Origin: Ascidiaceihabitans sp029251465
GTDB lineage: Bacteria; Pseudomonadota; Alphaproteobacteria; Rhodobacterales; Rhodobacteraceae
Direction: 5' to 3'
NCBI RefSeq assembly: GCF_042932805.1
Contig: NZ_CP170633.1
Span: forward strand, 1,984,001-2,048,000
Length of the DNA stretch: 64,000 nucleotides
Under the pieces are notes generated by a model. It had not been told where the DNA came from. It worked only from the letters and a program-made list of their open reading frames with translations, and made no database searches. A program made the translations under genes and the position numbers. Each line of letters opens with the position of its first letter. The first letter of the stretch is position 1. Positions 12,181-23,723 of this stretch are shown piece by piece.

Positions 12181-12631
12181 GATCCAGAAAAAGAAAGACT
12201 TGCGTCTAACACGACTGAGCAGCTGGTAACTAAACTCAGTCTTTATTCTGGTTCAAAAGTATACTTTTTCCCGCCAGCATGTTTGTATCATGCTGACTAA
12301 AAAGAACTTCCGAAGAAGCTCTTTTGTTGAGTAATCCCGTTGTGACTTTGATCCGTGCGGGACAAAGCCTAAGATTACTCTGGTTAGTGTACTATACTTG
12401 GACAACCTGTTCGTTTCAGTAGGCAGACGTAAACTTGACCGAGGAAACAGTCGCCTAAACGCTCGCATCAGACCGAAGTCTTCCGCACCCAACTGAGATC
12501 ATTCCACTTACTTATGGTGATCAAACAGTGTTGATATTTTGTATCTCTCTAAACGATGTCAAAGTCTGTAGAACAGACTGTCAAACTCTCCGTAAAGAGC
12601 TTGATGATATGTTCTACTTAATTTCGGTTGA
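12181..12631 (-). other. Internal transcribed spacer between tRNA-Ala and 23S
   Basis: About 450 bp of transcribed spacer with no gene. It is expected to hold the 23S processing stem. Confidence 0.7.
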
Positions 12632-12707
12632 TGGTGGAGCCTAGGAGGATCGAACTCCTGACCTCCTGAATGCAAATCAGGCGCTCTCCCAGCTGAGCTA
12701 AGGCCCC
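12632..12707 (-). tRNA. tRNA-Ala (UGC)
   Basis: The 76-nt cloverleaf on the minus strand begins GGGGCCTTAGCTCAGCTGGG and ends with encoded CCA. The anticodon loop reads TT-TGC-AT. This is the standard alanine tRNA of the 16S-23S spacer. Confidence 0.97.
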
Positions 12708-12728
12708 ATCTAGTCCCTTGCGGGATCT

Positions 12729-14602
<1,874 letters not shown>

Positions 14603-14885
14603 TGAAAAGATCTTGCGATCTTATCCTTGACGTTCGAACCTCTGCACATATCACCCAAACATTCTTGCGAATACTTGGACTACTTAAAGACCCTGCAAAG
14701 GATCCCTAAGACTTTCTGTTTGTTGTGCTTCAGTTAACAAAGTTAACCAGAAGCCGTCCAAACAGTGAAGCTGACACTGGTCATCGGCGCGTACCTAAGT
14801 ACGAACCTACCAGCGTTGATATATGAAAAGGATGATCCATCGAATGAACCAAACCGCCCACATATCTCTTCAGATATTGTCAAAT

Positions 14886-14894
14886 TCAAAGAGC
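14886..14894 (-). promoter_or_regulatory. boxA-like antitermination site in the rRNA leader
   Basis: The minus strand reads GCTCTTTGA followed by ATTTGACA, matching the NusB/S10 boxA core. It lies about 290 bp upstream of 16S, inside the expected leader. Confidence 0.65.
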
Positions 14895-15035
14895 GTGGAG
14901 ACAAAACTAAACAAGATGCGCCGTATATTACTGGCGCGCCCCGCCTCGTTAAACTCCGATTTTCGTCTCCGCTTCCAGTTCCTCGCGTCCCTGTCTGCGT
15001 CCCTCAGAGCGTCTCTGCTCGTCCGGTAAGGGGGG

Positions 15036-15063
15036 TTCTAAGGTTAGTCTCAGATAGTCGCAA
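15036..15063 (-). promoter_or_regulatory. rRNA operon promoter
   Basis: On the minus strand, TTGCGA (-35, 15058-15063), a 16-bp spacer and TTAGAA (-10, 15036-15041) lie downstream of an A/T-rich UP-like tract (GATGAAAAAAGCCC). The region between here and 16S (14603-15035) is leader with boxA and no gene. Confidence 0.6.
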
Positions 15064-15189
15064 GGGCTTTTTTCATCAAAAATGCATTTTCTTCGTTTTT
15101 TCCTGTTAGCGCCCAAAAACCCAACGTTTTATGGGTAAAGTTATCCACAGGCTTGTCCGGTTTCGCCTAAAATTTGAGTAAACCAGCCC

Positions 15190-15539
15190 CTGTTTTGCGC
15201 TGTGTGCAAGGCAGCCATGCACAAGACGCCGATTCCGATATGCAAAAGACCGAGTCTCAGGTGAACTTGATGCCAATCGCCTTTGGATCGTAGCGAAGTT
15301 ACACGGCGGGTCTGTTCCACTACTCTATGCACATCAACTATTTCGGCGACAGCGTCCTGTTTAACGGTTGGGCGATTCTGACCGCTTCGATTTTCGCATT
15401 GCCCATTCCGATCTTTGTGACCGTCAGCTTTGTGGTGTTCCACATTCCACCGCTCGATGCATACCTCGCACAGCGATACGGCGATGACTTCAAAACCTAC
15501 GCGGACAAGACGGCAAAGTTTGTGCCGCTCGTGTACTAG
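15190..15539 (+). pseudogene. Decayed isoprenylcysteine/phospholipid methyltransferase-like gene
   Basis: The last ~80 codons match the C-terminus of the membrane methyltransferase family (ICMT/PEMT/DUF1295 type): GLFHYSMHINYFGD, then hydrophobic segments, then AQRYGDDFKTYADKTAKFVP. The same frame meets a TAG near 15295. A neighbouring frame upstream (ANRLWIVAKLH) looks like the preceding family segment, which suggests a frameshift near 15305. The N-terminal half is absent. It converges on the M20 gene with 4 bp between the stops. I judge it a remnant, not an active enzyme. Confidence 0.55.
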
Positions 15540-15543
15540 AGTT

Positions 15544-16707
15544 TTACGCCAGCGATTGTTCCACCAATGTCACCCAAAACGATGACCCTGCTGCCAAAGC
15601 GGCATCGTTGAAATCGTAGTCTGCCGAATGCAGCGTTCGGGCATGCGCCCCACTGGTGCCATTGCCAAGCAACAAAAAGCACCCCTGCCCTGCGGCGGCC
15701 ATGTGCGCGAAATCTTCTGAGAACAGTTTGGGGGCGCAGTCGTCTTGGACGTTGTCAGCCCCAAACACCGCCCGGCCCGCAGATGCCGCCATTGCGACCG
15801 CCGCGGCGCTGTTGATGGTGGGCGGAAAGATCGTGTTGTAGCTGACCTCGCCCTGAACATCATGCGCGGCGCAAATGCCGGCCACGATCTGGCGCATACG
15901 GGTTTCAATCGTTTCGTTAATCTCGGGTGTTAACGCACGCGCATCACCTTTTAGTACCGCATGGCCCGGCAAGACATTGCGCCGCCCGTCGGTGATGAAC
16001 TCAGTCACCGACACCACGCCGTTCAAACCTGGGTTCAGTTTGCGCGACACTATTGTTTGCAAGGCATTCACGATCTGCGCCCCCACCACAATCGCATCCA
16101 CCCCCATGTGTGGCAGGGCCGCGTGACCGCCACGGGCGTTGATCGTGATCTCGAACAGGCTTTCAGACGCAGTCATTGGCCCAGCGCGCATCGCAATCGC
16201 GCCCGTTTCCATCCCCGGCATGTTGTGAATGGCAAAGACCCGATCGACAGGAAACCGATCAAACAGCCCATCGGCAATCATGGCAGGCGCACCTTCTCCG
16301 TGTTCCTCGTTCGGCTGAAAGATAAAGACGACAGTGCCGTCAAAATCGCCGTGCTGCGCCAGATGCTGCGCGGCCCCCAGCAACATCGATGTGTGACCAT
16401 CATGGCCACAGGCATGCATGACGCCGGCGTGTCGCGAGGCATGGGCAAAACTATTCAGCTCTGTGATCGGCAAGGCGTCCATGTCTGCGCGCAATCCGAT
16501 GCTGGCAGAACCGGCCCCACGGCGCAGAACGCCCACAACACCCGTGCGCCCGATATTGCAGTGCACCTCTATCCCCCAGCCTTCCAGCAGCTCAGCCACA
16601 CGGGCCGCCGTGCGGACCTCGTCAAACCCCAGTTCAGGATGCGTGTGAAAGTCGTGACGCCACGCCATCATCTGACCCTGCAAATGCGCTGTTATATAGT
16701 CTGCCAC
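15544..16707 (-). CDS. M20-family amidohydrolase (hippurate hydrolase-like)
   Basis: The 387-residue cytosolic metal-dependent aminoacylase/carboxypeptidase belongs to the hippurate or IAA-amino-acid hydrolase group. Metal ligands and catalytic residues are visible: C100 and H102 in HACGHDGHT, E134-E135 in QPNEEHGEG, H161 in AIHNMPG, and the C-terminal LHSADYDF histidine. The dimerisation domain (GGHAALPHMGVDA) is intact. The start is GTG at 16707. It would cleave an N-acyl or N-aroyl amino acid; the substrate is not determined. It stands alone between a pseudogene and the MBL-fold gene. Confidence 0.9.
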   Translation of the reverse strand: MADYITAHLQGQMMAWRHDFHTHPELGFDEVRTAARVAELLEGWGIEVHCNIGRTGVVGVLRRGAGSASIGLRADMDALPITELNSFAHASRHAGVMHACGHDGHTSMLLGAAQHLAQHGDFDGTVVFIFQPNEEHGEGAPAMIADGLFDRFPVDRVFAIHNMPGMETGAIAMRAGPMTASESLFEITINARGGHAALPHMGVDAIVVGAQIVNALQTIVSRKLNPGLNGVVSVTEFITDGRRNVLPGHAVLKGDARALTPEINETIETRMRQIVAGICAAHDVQGEVSYNTIFPPTINSAAAVAMAASAGRAVFGADNVQDDCAPKLFSEDFAHMAAAGQGCFLLLGNGTSGAHARTLHSADYDFNDAALAAGSSFWVTLVEQSLA

Positions 16708-16765
16708 GATTTATCCCCTGCCCAATTGCCGGCATGAAATACAAGCCCGCGATTCTGAGCAAGCC

Positions 16766-18325
16766 TTAGCTATCGAGCACCGTGTACTGCTTATACAGAC
16801 GCGCTTCGACGCTTTGGTCTTTGAACGCCTGCCATTCATCGTCCGTCAGCTTGCCGTGGCCATCCGCAGATTTCGGCCGCTTGACCCGATCCAGATCATT
16901 GCGCAGCACACGACCACGCGCCTTTTTCATCAACGCCTCGTCGATGGCAGGCAGCGGATGGTTCCATTTCTTTTTGGTCACGGCCCAATCGCCATGCACG
17001 GGGATCATCGCGACGAATTCCTGCGCGAATGCGCCTTGGGCAAACCAGCTAAGGTTCGCCCAAGGGCTATCAAACGTGCCGTTCAGCGTGGCGTTGTGCG
17101 ATCCGTGATGCCCACATTTGTAAAACACACAGCGCCCCAACAGATCCTTGGCCGAGGTTTGATCCCCGCCACATCCCCAACTTAGATCCCCCCACGACAT
17201 CCAGTTGCCCCGTTGTGCATCGCCTGTGAACAGCAAAACCTTGCCCGTCTCCGGCAGTTCGAATGCCAGCACCAGCGACGTGTTGTTGACCTCGTGATTA
17301 AGGCGCAGCGCCAGTTTGCTTGCGGCCCCCAGCCAATCGCCGTCAATGCGGCGCCATTCGTTGATCTTTTCATCGCGATCCGCCTCGCAATAGTACCGCG
17401 CGTGGTAGTTCGCGATCTCGCTCAGCGTGTCATCATCCGCAGCTGGCACGCTTTGGGCGAACACCTGCGCCTCGGGCACTCTATAACGGTTGGCAAACGG
17501 CGAAATGGTGCCTTGGCCCTGGCCGTCCGTCATCGCCATGTGAAACGCCGATGTTTCACCGTCCAGACCAAAGCCTGCGCCGAATTTGAATTCCTCGTCG
17601 CCCGTGGGGTTCAGGCTTAGCAACATGTCCTCGTTGCGCGGCGGCCCAAGCACATAGACACGCGCGCCATCGGTGCCTGCTATTTCAAAAGGCGCTTGGC
17701 CGGGGCGCAGGAATTCAGGGCCGGAAATAGCAGTGTCGCGCAAAAATTTCAGCGCCATTTTGTTCGACAGCCCGTCTATCTTTGTTGGATCAGCGGCAAA
17801 GGCACGGCGTTCATTCGCATCGCCCATTTCGATCTCGAGCAACTGGCGCACAGTGTCTTGAGTGCCAGTGGGCACGCCCGCACTGTCCAGTTTGCCCTCG
17901 GCCATGGCCAGTGCAACCAACTGGTCGTTGAACCGCGCGCGCAAATCATTGGCAAACGCGTCATCGCCGTCTTCGGTCCAGGCCAGAAACAGATGGCCGA
18001 TTTCGATGCCATCAAACATGCGCGCGCCGTCTTTTTTGACGTTAAAGCCGTTGGCGTGATCCAGATGTTCGTGGGTGACGGCCACATAATCGATAAAGCC
18101 GCCCGTCGCCCCGATCAGATCCTCGATACAGTCGCGAATGTTGATTTTCTCGCCGTCGTGGGTGAACTGCGAACCGCCCATGTAGCCGCAATCGATCAGC
18201 ATGTAGACGGGGGTGTTGCGCCCTGCCCCTTTGCGCGGAAATGCCAGCAGGAAACAGTCGCCTTGGCCTTGGCGGTACATGCGCACGGTGACGCCGGATG
18301 CGGGGGCCTTGAGGCGGCGGGTCAT
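16766..18325 (-). CDS. Metallo-beta-lactamase-fold hydrolase
   Basis: The 519-residue MBL-superfamily protein has the metal motif THEHLDHANGF (H85, H87, D89, H90), an upstream LIDCGY strand, and later GDAQRGNW and KCGHHGSHNATL, which supply further ligands as in ComEC/RNase-type MBL proteins. It is longer than a simple hydrolase and has large insertions. ATG at 18325 follows GGAGA and overlaps the stop of the zinc peptidase (ATGA), so the two proteins are made together. The substrate is unknown. MBL-protease pairs occur in some bacterial conflict systems; that link is only an analogy here. Confidence 0.85.
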   Translation of the reverse strand: MTRRLKAPASGVTVRMYRQGQGDCFLLAFPRKGAGRNTPVYMLIDCGYMGGSQFTHDGEKINIRDCIEDLIGATGGFIDYVAVTHEHLDHANGFNVKKDGARMFDGIEIGHLFLAWTEDGDDAFANDLRARFNDQLVALAMAEGKLDSAGVPTGTQDTVRQLLEIEMGDANERRAFAADPTKIDGLSNKMALKFLRDTAISGPEFLRPGQAPFEIAGTDGARVYVLGPPRNEDMLLSLNPTGDEEFKFGAGFGLDGETSAFHMAMTDGQGQGTISPFANRYRVPEAQVFAQSVPAADDDTLSEIANYHARYYCEADRDEKINEWRRIDGDWLGAASKLALRLNHEVNNTSLVLAFELPETGKVLLFTGDAQRGNWMSWGDLSWGCGGDQTSAKDLLGRCVFYKCGHHGSHNATLNGTFDSPWANLSWFAQGAFAQEFVAMIPVHGDWAVTKKKWNHPLPAIDEALMKKARGRVLRNDLDRVKRPKSADGHGKLTDDEWQAFKDQSVEARLYKQYTVLDS

Positions 18326-20388
18326 TGCGCGTCTCCTTGTCCTGCGGATCGGTGCAGCGCGGCAAAGGCTGATGCGGGATCGGGCGTTTCAGGCAGTCCG
18401 TCAAACGCCGTGCTGACCCGGGTTGCGCGCCCTTGATGAAACGCGCGGTGGCGCGCCATGACCGTGTCGTCACTGATCGCCCCTCGGGTGCGAATTATCC
18501 GCCGGATTTGAAAACTGCGCGCATCGATCAACAGCGTCGCACCGGACCGTGCAATAAAGTCGGGCTTGTGGTCAGATTTGCCCGCGTCCGCGCGCGTTTG
18601 TTCCTCCGGATCAAAGAAACCGGCGCGCGATTGCACCAGTTCAACAACATATTCACGTTCGATCTGGCCGCGATCGGCAACCCGGCTTGCCATGCGCACA
18701 GAATGGATTTGCAACGCAGGGCTACCAGTTTTTTTAGACCGACGGATCGACAAAGGTGCATCGTCCGTCAAATCTATACCGATCAGATCAAACAGCACGT
18801 CGTGCTTTTGACTGTGGATCAGGCCCCAGAACAGCTCTGCGTAATAGACGCGATCCAGATGTTCGGTTTTGCGGTCCGCGGACAGTCCCAGCGCCAGAGA
18901 ATTACGCGACAGGACCGCGCGTTTGCCCAAGCCTTTGACAAGATCAGCCACGATATCCAGAACCCGCCCGTCCATCACATTGGCTAGCGCAGTTGTCGCG
19001 TTTTCCGGGCTTAGCTGCGGGGCGCGCACCAAGACGCCAAAGTCTTTTGCAAATTCGCTGGTATCGACGCCTTTGTCGGCGCAGGCCTCTTGGAAGGTTG
19101 GCCAGACCAGCGTGTTTTCCGACACGATTTGCGCGTCTTGCGGGCGGATGCCCCAAGCGGTGAATGCCTCGATCAGGGCGGCGCGGTAGCCGTGTTTGTC
19201 CTCGGGGTAAAGATCATGATCTGCCGTGACCAAAGCGCGAAAATAATCGCCAAAGCTGACGTCAACAGGCGGGCAATAATCCAGCGCCCGGATGCACATT
19301 TGCAAAACATGGCGGGCCGATTTTGCAGCCTCGTTTGCCAGTCGCTTGCGCAGATCGGGATCCAGTTCACCCGCAGGCAAAATCCCGCGCCCGTTCGAGG
19401 CAATGCGCAACAAATCCGCCACGCGGTCGCGGTAGATATTCAGGAAGGTGCGAAACACCGCCGCCACCAAAATCGCGCCCCGTGCGTGCGGGCTATTGGT
19501 GCGGTCCAGCGCGCTGTTGTCCGGTTCAATCGTTTGCCATTGCCCGTCGACCATGCGGCCCAAGGCATCGCGCAATGCATGCCCGCGCCCCAAGGCTTCG
19601 CCGAATTCCTGCGCCAAGGCCCCAAGCAGGCTTTGACGTTCAAGATCACCGCCGGTTTTCGCGATCTGATCCTCGAGCACCTCAGGATGCGAGAAATGCT
19701 GCAAAATGGCGACGATATCCGAGAACCCCTCGTGCAGGGCCAGCACATCGGCGTTGCTGGAGTCTGCAAAATAGGGATGCATCCCGTCAAGCAACGCGTG
19801 GCAGGTTTCATGCACGATGATGTCGTGGCTGAGGCAGGTAAAAACCGTGGTGCCGGGCAGCATCGTTTTATGTTCGGGCCCGACGTGGAAATAGCCGAAC
19901 AGCAGCGCCTTTTTGGACGGATCGTAGTAGGCATTCGCCTCGCGCAGGGCATGGGGATAAATGCGCAAGCGCTGCACAAACCCTTTGTCGGGATCATCGG
20001 CGCGGTCCTTGGGGTTCCAGTCGCGCGGCGCCCACAATGCGACACGCCCCAGCGCCTTTTCAAACACCGCAATCGTGTTCATCGCCACCGCGTACACCAT
20101 TTGCTGATGAAATTGCGGGTTGTCGACGGCCGGATCCAACCCGCTACAGGCCCGCAGGCGCGCATCGTTCAGATCAACGGGTTTGTAAAACGCCCCGCTT
20201 GAAGGATCGTAATCTATCACCTCAAGATAGTCGCCACGCGGACCGACAAACGGCACATCCTCCGCCTGTTTTTCCATCTCCCAAGGCAGCGAAATGGTCA
20301 GCGTTTTGATCCGTTTGTTCGCAAACTTGGCCGCAACGCTGGGATCAAATGCAAAAACCGACAAACGACGAGAAGGTTTGAGCGACAT
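18322..20388 (-). CDS. Zinc metallopeptidase-like protein (gluzincin type)
   Basis: The 688-residue protein has HDIIVHETCHALLDG (H193, E194, H197) and a downstream ALHEGFSDIVA supplying E220 as third zinc ligand. This is the HExxH-N22-E pattern of gluzincins (thermolysin/fungalysin-like). There is no signal peptide, so it probably acts in the cytosol, unlike secreted M4/M36 enzymes. A C-terminal region of about 300 residues has no motif I recognise. The ATG follows GGAAAGGA. It is directly coupled to the MBL-fold gene. The target protein is unknown. Confidence 0.8.
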   Translation of the reverse strand: MSLKPSRRLSVFAFDPSVAAKFANKRIKTLTISLPWEMEKQAEDVPFVGPRGDYLEVIDYDPSSGAFYKPVDLNDARLRACSGLDPAVDNPQFHQQMVYAVAMNTIAVFEKALGRVALWAPRDWNPKDRADDPDKGFVQRLRIYPHALREANAYYDPSKKALLFGYFHVGPEHKTMLPGTTVFTCLSHDIIVHETCHALLDGMHPYFADSSNADVLALHEGFSDIVAILQHFSHPEVLEDQIAKTGGDLERQSLLGALAQEFGEALGRGHALRDALGRMVDGQWQTIEPDNSALDRTNSPHARGAILVAAVFRTFLNIYRDRVADLLRIASNGRGILPAGELDPDLRKRLANEAAKSARHVLQMCIRALDYCPPVDVSFGDYFRALVTADHDLYPEDKHGYRAALIEAFTAWGIRPQDAQIVSENTLVWPTFQEACADKGVDTSEFAKDFGVLVRAPQLSPENATTALANVMDGRVLDIVADLVKGLGKRAVLSRNSLALGLSADRKTEHLDRVYYAELFWGLIHSQKHDVLFDLIGIDLTDDAPLSIRRSKKTGSPALQIHSVRMASRVADRGQIEREYVVELVQSRAGFFDPEEQTRADAGKSDHKPDFIARSGATLLIDARSFQIRRIIRTRGAISDDTVMARHRAFHQGRATRVSTAFDGLPETPDPASAFAALHRSAGQGDAQ

Positions 20389-20451
20389 CAGATGTCCTTT
20401 CCTTTCGGTGATCGTGGCAATGAGGGCTGTCAGCGCAACATTTTTCGCGCT

Positions 20452-21375
20452 TTAAGTCAACAAAGCCAGATCGCTGGTATTGGTCACACGGCGCGTGCTC
20501 ATTGAATGCGCGTCCGTGCCAGCCATCGTCTGCGCCATGTCTTTGTAAAACCCGTCATTGTCGAACCACCACCGGTGCGAATAGGGCACTGTGCGATCGG
20601 TCGAGGCCACGTCGCGTTTGTATTGCTCGTTGCAATACACATCCACGTGCTTGGCGTGCAGCACAGATGGCAGACCTTTGCGCCCTGCCCGCGCACGCCC
20701 GTTGATAAAGTTACCTGATAGATTAAGCACCTCATCCAACTGACTGTAATAATTGGTGAAACGCTTGCTGCGCTCTTTCACAACCAAGCCACCCCATGCG
20801 CCTTTTTCCATCCATGCCTGATCGACGTCTGCGGCGGCAAACATAACTTGATCCGCGCTCCAGGCTGAAGACCCAGGCCCGATTGAATCGCCAAAATCAG
20901 AGAACGCGCGCAGGGTCAAAAACGCCCCCATCGAATGGGCAATCACGTGGATTTTCGGGCGTGACGGCAGGGCCAGAAGCGGTGCAATGCCGTCAGCCAC
21001 AAGCGCCGGTGCCGTGCGTTTGGCATCGTTTCGATCAGAGGGGTATTTCGCCAATGACCCGTCGCTGGGCCAGTCATAGGCGATAACCGCCCCGCGAAAC
21101 CCGTGGCGTTTCACCCCTGCTTCGATCTTGGCTGTGCGGCGCAGCATTTGCGCCTGCGACGTGTTGAACCCGTGCACGTAGATCAAAATATCGTCTGATC
21201 CCATCTGGTCAGACACTTTGCCCACCCACGCAGATTGATCCATCATGCTGCCACGCCATGTGCCACTGTCCGGGCCATCCCCGAGCACAGACATGTAGCG
21301 TGTCACGGCCGATGCATTGTTGGTAAATCGGTTGGTCGACGTGTTGTAGCTGCGTCGAGAAAAGAAAAGGGTCAT
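20452..21375 (-). CDS. DUF900-type alpha/beta hydrolase
   Basis: The 307-residue alpha/beta hydrolase contains IYVHGFNTS (oxyanion region) and the nucleophile elbow IAHSMGAF with S148, both typical of DUF900. The ATG at 21375 was chosen because GGAG stands 8 nt upstream; a TTG 12 codons earlier is also open. There is no signal peptide. It lies 63 bp upstream of the peptidase-MBL pair on the same strand, so all three may form one transcript. An esterase, lipase or peptidase activity is possible; the substrate is unknown. Confidence 0.82.
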   Translation of the reverse strand: MTLFFSRRSYNTSTNRFTNNASAVTRYMSVLGDGPDSGTWRGSMMDQSAWVGKVSDQMGSDDILIYVHGFNTSQAQMLRRTAKIEAGVKRHGFRGAVIAYDWPSDGSLAKYPSDRNDAKRTAPALVADGIAPLLALPSRPKIHVIAHSMGAFLTLRAFSDFGDSIGPGSSAWSADQVMFAAADVDQAWMEKGAWGGLVVKERSKRFTNYYSQLDEVLNLSGNFINGRARAGRKGLPSVLHAKHVDVYCNEQYKRDVASTDRTVPYSHRWWFDNDGFYKDMAQTMAGTDAHSMSTRRVTNTSDLALLT

Positions 21376-21587
21376 CTTAAATACTCCAAAAAATCCGTCA
21401 TAATCCGTCAACTATTGCCGATAATTCGAAATCCGAGAAGTCAGGAAAACCTTAATCGACATCGGGTTCGTATTTTCGTGCTTTGGAATGGGCCTAATCA
21501 GTGGTTCCCCCGACGCGCACGGTGTGCCCAAACGGGACATCGAAATATTCGATACCCCCACGAAAACAATTCGTTTCCGCAAGATGA

Positions 21588-23723
21588 ATGGCTCTCGTAG
21601 AAATCCTGCAAGAGCATCTAAGCGGAGAGCAGACATTGGCGGAAAAATCACTACAAACGCGCTTGGCTGCGGACATTGGCGGCACGTTTACGGACATCGT
21701 TCTGCAAACCCCGAACGGCCTGTTTACCGCCAAGGTTCCGACCCATGTCGAGCATCCCGAATTGGGGGTTTTGTCAGGTGTTGATGTTGTCTTGGGCGAT
21801 GCATCACTGACGCCCGGCGACGTCGATATTTTTGTTCATGGCACAACGTTGGCAACCAACGCGCTGATCGAACGTAAAGGTGTCAAAACCGCCCTGATAA
21901 CGACCAAAGGTTTCCGCGACAGTTTGGAAATCGCCTACGAAAGCCGGTACGATCAATTTGATCTGATGATTGATAAACCCCAACAGCTTATCCCCCGAAA
22001 TCTGCGGTTTGGTGTGTCAGAACGGGTGAATGTGCGCGGCGAGGTTTTGATTGAACTTGACGAGGCGGCGGTTGCAGCGCTGAGCGACACGCTGAACGCG
22101 CAAAAGGTTAAGGCCGTCGCTGTCGGGTTCCTGCATTCTTATGCGAACCCAAAGCACGAACAGCGTGTGCGCGACATTTTGATCGCAAACGGATGTATGG
22201 CCGAAATCACGCTTTCAAGCCAAGTCTGCCCCGAAGTGCGTGAATACGAGCGCCTGATGACGACCGCGTGCAACGCCTATGTTCAGCCGATCATGGCGCG
22301 GTATTTGCGGGCCTTGCAGGACGCATTCGGGCACAAAGGATTTCGGTGTCCGATATTTTTGATGACATCGGGGGGCGGCATGACAACGCTGGAAAGCGCC
22401 ATCAAATTCCCCATTCGTCTCGTTGAATCAGGCCCCAGCGGTGGTGCGGTTCTGGCCGCAAAAATCGCCGAGCACCTGCAAGAACCGCGCGTTTTGTCCT
22501 TTGACATGGGCGGGACAACGGCAAAAATCGCATTGATTGAAAATTACAAACCAAAGACTGCCCGGAATTTTGAGATCGCCCGCTCTGCGCGGTTCCAAAA
22601 AGGTAGCGGCATGCCAGTGCGCATTCCGGTGATCGAGATGATTGAAATCGGCGCTGGTGGTGGGTCGATCGCGCATGTGGATACGGTTGGCCGGCTTAGC
22701 ATTGGGCCCCAAAGCGCGGGCGCTGTGCCCGGCCCTGCGTGTTTTGGCAAAGGCGGCACCCGCCCCACGGTCACCGATGCGAACCTGTCGTTGGGGCGCA
22801 TTGATCCGGACGCTTTTGCCGAAGGCAAGATGACGCTGGACACCAACGCTGCCAAGGCTGCGATCCAGCGTGACATCAGCCAGCCGTTGAATGTCAGTGA
22901 CAATCAGGCGGCCTTTGGCATCACCGAAATGGTCGAAGAAAACATGGCCAATGCTGCGCGTATTCACAGCGTCGAGCACGGCGTGGATCTGTCGAAATTC
23001 AGCATGATCGCCTTTGGTGGCGGCGGCCCCCTGCACGCGGTGCGATTGGCTGAAAAACTGGGGATGGCCCGTGTCATCGTTCCTGCCAATTCAAGCGTCG
23101 GATCGGCCTTGGGGTTCCTGAGCGCACCGATTTCCTATGAGATTGTGCAAAGCCTTTACACAACGCTGGATGACTTTGACCTAAGCAGCGTCAACGCGAT
23201 GATCAATGACATTTCATCACAAGCCCACGCGATTGTCGTGGAGGGCGCGCTTGACGCCAAACTTGTGCAAACCCGCACCGCCTTTATGCGCTACGTCGGG
23301 CAAGGGCATGAAATTCAGGTGCCAATCCCGAACCGGGCCCTCGGCACGGCCGATATCGACACCATCAAATCGGATTACGATGCCTGTTATCGCCAGCTTT
23401 ACGGGCGCACTATTCCTGAACGCAACATCGAAGTGCTGTCTTGGTCCGTTGTTGTGTCCACGATTGTTGAGGCAGCCCAAAGCACGTCTGACACGCCCCC
23501 CCCAACACAAGCGACCCCATCGGGAACACGGTCGGTGTTTGTGCCAGCAGGGGCAAAGCACGCAATGGTTTCAACCTATTGGCGCCCTGACCTGTGCGCC
23601 GGTGCCACGCTGCCCGGGCCTGCGGTTGTTGAAGAACCGCAAACAACTACATTCGTGACAGCGCAGTTTTCTGCCCGTCTGGATCCCCAAATGAACCTTA
23701 TCCTTGATCGGATCACATCATGA
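21588..23723 (+). CDS. hyuA: HyuA, hydantoinase/oxoprolinase subunit A
   Basis: The ~711-residue protein has the actin-like ATPase fold of N-methylhydantoinase/5-oxoprolinase A subunits: the N-terminal phosphate loop ADIGGTFTDIV, then VHGTTLATNALIER, and SFDMGGTTAKI. It would couple ATP hydrolysis to opening of a cyclic imide or lactam together with HyuB. The first ATG is at 21588, but a TTG at 21636 preceded by GGAGAG would give the shorter N-terminus usual for the family. Its stop overlaps the hyuB start (ATGA). The ring substrate is not known. Confidence 0.92.
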   Translation: MALVEILQEHLSGEQTLAEKSLQTRLAADIGGTFTDIVLQTPNGLFTAKVPTHVEHPELGVLSGVDVVLGDASLTPGDVDIFVHGTTLATNALIERKGVKTALITTKGFRDSLEIAYESRYDQFDLMIDKPQQLIPRNLRFGVSERVNVRGEVLIELDEAAVAALSDTLNAQKVKAVAVGFLHSYANPKHEQRVRDILIANGCMAEITLSSQVCPEVREYERLMTTACNAYVQPIMARYLRALQDAFGHKGFRCPIFLMTSGGGMTTLESAIKFPIRLVESGPSGGAVLAAKIAEHLQEPRVLSFDMGGTTAKIALIENYKPKTARNFEIARSARFQKGSGMPVRIPVIEMIEIGAGGGSIAHVDTVGRLSIGPQSAGAVPGPACFGKGGTRPTVTDANLSLGRIDPDAFAEGKMTLDTNAAKAAIQRDISQPLNVSDNQAAFGITEMVEENMANAARIHSVEHGVDLSKFSMIAFGGGGPLHAVRLAEKLGMARVIVPANSSVGSALGFLSAPISYEIVQSLYTTLDDFDLSSVNAMINDISSQAHAIVVEGALDAKLVQTRTAFMRYVGQGHEIQVPIPNRALGTADIDTIKSDYDACYRQLYGRTIPERNIEVLSWSVVVSTIVEAAQSTSDTPPPTQATPSGTRSVFVPAGAKHAMVSTYWRPDLCAGATLPGPAVVEEPQTTTFVTAQFSARLDPQMNLILDRITS

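Noticed and set aside
14765..15109. Plus-strand frame of 114 codons
   Set aside because: It overlies the rRNA leader, boxA and promoter in antisense and has no ribosome binding site.
19090..20202. Plus-strand frame of 370 codons
   Set aside because: It is antisense to the zinc peptidase gene and rich in Arg, His and Gln as typical of shadow frames.
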